Below are positions 63,752 through 64,000 of a DNA stretch of 64,000 nucleotides, in pieces. A program made the position numbers and the translations under genes. The notes beneath the pieces were generated by a model. The model saw only the letters and a list, made by a program, of their open reading frames with translations, was not told the DNA's origin and did not search any database. Location of the stretch: NCBI GenBank assembly GCA_052174115.1, contig JBQMRX010000001.1:434001-498000 (forward strand). Direction: 5' to 3'. The DNA is from Arsenophonus sp052174115 (lineage in GTDB: Bacteria > Pseudomonadota > Gammaproteobacteria > Enterobacterales > Enterobacteriaceae). Within the stretch, counting starts at the first letter, position 1. Every line of letters starts with the position of its first letter.

Positions 63752-64000
63752 TTACTTTAAGTTATAAGAAAAATTAACTAATAATTGAATAAACTCTTTA
63801 GGATGAGAAATAAAAGGCGCATGAGCAGCATGTTTTATTATCGCAGAATTTGAATTTATTAATAATTGATCTATTATCGGTATAACTTTTTTTGGAACTA
63901 AATTATCAAGATCACCATAAATACGTAAAAAAGGTTTATTTAACATTAATAAAAATTGACGTAAATCAGTTGTTCGTAATATTTTTAAACCTGCATTCAA
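63752..64000 (-). CDS. bioH: BioH, pimeloyl-ACP methyl ester carboxylesterase (C-terminal part, cut by window edge)
   Basis: The C-terminal 82 residues of the alpha/beta hydrolase that removes the methyl ester from pimeloyl-ACP in biotin synthesis. The part LNAGLKILRTTDLRQFL matches E. coli BioH closely; RIYGDLDNLVPKKVIP carries the catalytic Asp and KHAAHAPFISHPKEF the catalytic His. The first codon in the window is an internal Leu (TTG); the gene continues beyond the right edge with the Ser nucleophile unseen. bioH downstream of the lost feo genes on the minus strand is the ancestral arrangement. It suggests biotin provisioning by the symbiont. Confidence 0.9.
   Translation of the reverse strand: MNAGLKILRTTDLRQFLLMLNKPFLRIYGDLDNLVPKKVIPIIDQLLINSNSAIIKHAAHAPFISHPKEFIQLLVNFSYNLK

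Overview
The window is a piece of a strongly reduced, very AT-rich gammaproteobacterial (Enterobacterales) chromosome, most likely from a long-term insect endosymbiont. Every recognisable protein is closest, from memory of the E. coli families, to an enterobacterial orthologue of nearly identical length. The genes stand in blocks that keep the E. coli order, but long A/T-only stretches separate them where ancestral genes should be. Roughly half of the window is non-coding. No mobile element, phage, CRISPR array or intact rRNA gene is visible. The retained biotin gene bioH would fit a nutritional (for example blood-feeder) symbiosis, but species and host cannot be named from this window.

Layout. 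(1) 1-14179: hflC(partial)-hflK-[hflX gone]-hfq-miaA-[mutL, amiB gone]-tsaE-[gone]-orn on the minus strand, then [rsgA gone]-psd-mscM on the plus strand; this is the E. coli mscM..hflC block. (2) 14180-18040: gene desert with a 42-bp perfect palindrome and one copy of a diverged ~0.75-0.9 kb repeat. (3) 18041-28583: uvrD (C-terminal Tudor-like domain decayed by in-frame stops), a second repeat copy, dapF, the tiny lptM gene, [cyaA gone], hemC-hemD. (4) 29365-46135: tRNA-His, tRNA-Arg, then the complete, tightly packed enterobacterial common antigen (ECA) run wecG-wzyE-wecF-wzxE-wecE-wecD-rffH-rffG-wecC-wecB, [wzzE gone], wecA, rho, trxA. (5) 46136-54676: desert, a maoP relic, a fresh hdfR pseudogene, tRNA-Trp, a possible tRNA-Asp relic and tRNA-Glu. 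This is the skeleton of an rRNA operon from which the 16S, 23S and 5S genes have gone. (6) 54677-64000: murI, fabR, sthA, an orphan ompR (envZ gone), and the end of bioH.

How the genes fit together. The surviving functions serve the cell envelope (ECA synthesis, PE synthesis by Psd, D-Glu by MurI, meso-DAP by DapF, LptM, MscM, FabR, OmpR), protein and RNA quality control (HflKC, Hfq, Orn, Rho), tRNA modification (MiaA, TsaE), haem (HemC, HemD) and redox (TrxA, SthA). DNA repair is visibly collapsing: mutL is missing from its site and UvrD is truncated. The ECA block is the striking exception to the erosion. Ten genes in about 10.6 kb have essentially no spacer, while the single-gene neighbour wzzE has vanished.

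The most notable observations are the in-frame stop-riddled relic of the UvrD C-terminal domain, the emptied rRNA operon with its tRNA remnants, the repeat pair flanking uvrD that ends in large palindromes, and the ECA pathway kept without its chain-length regulator.
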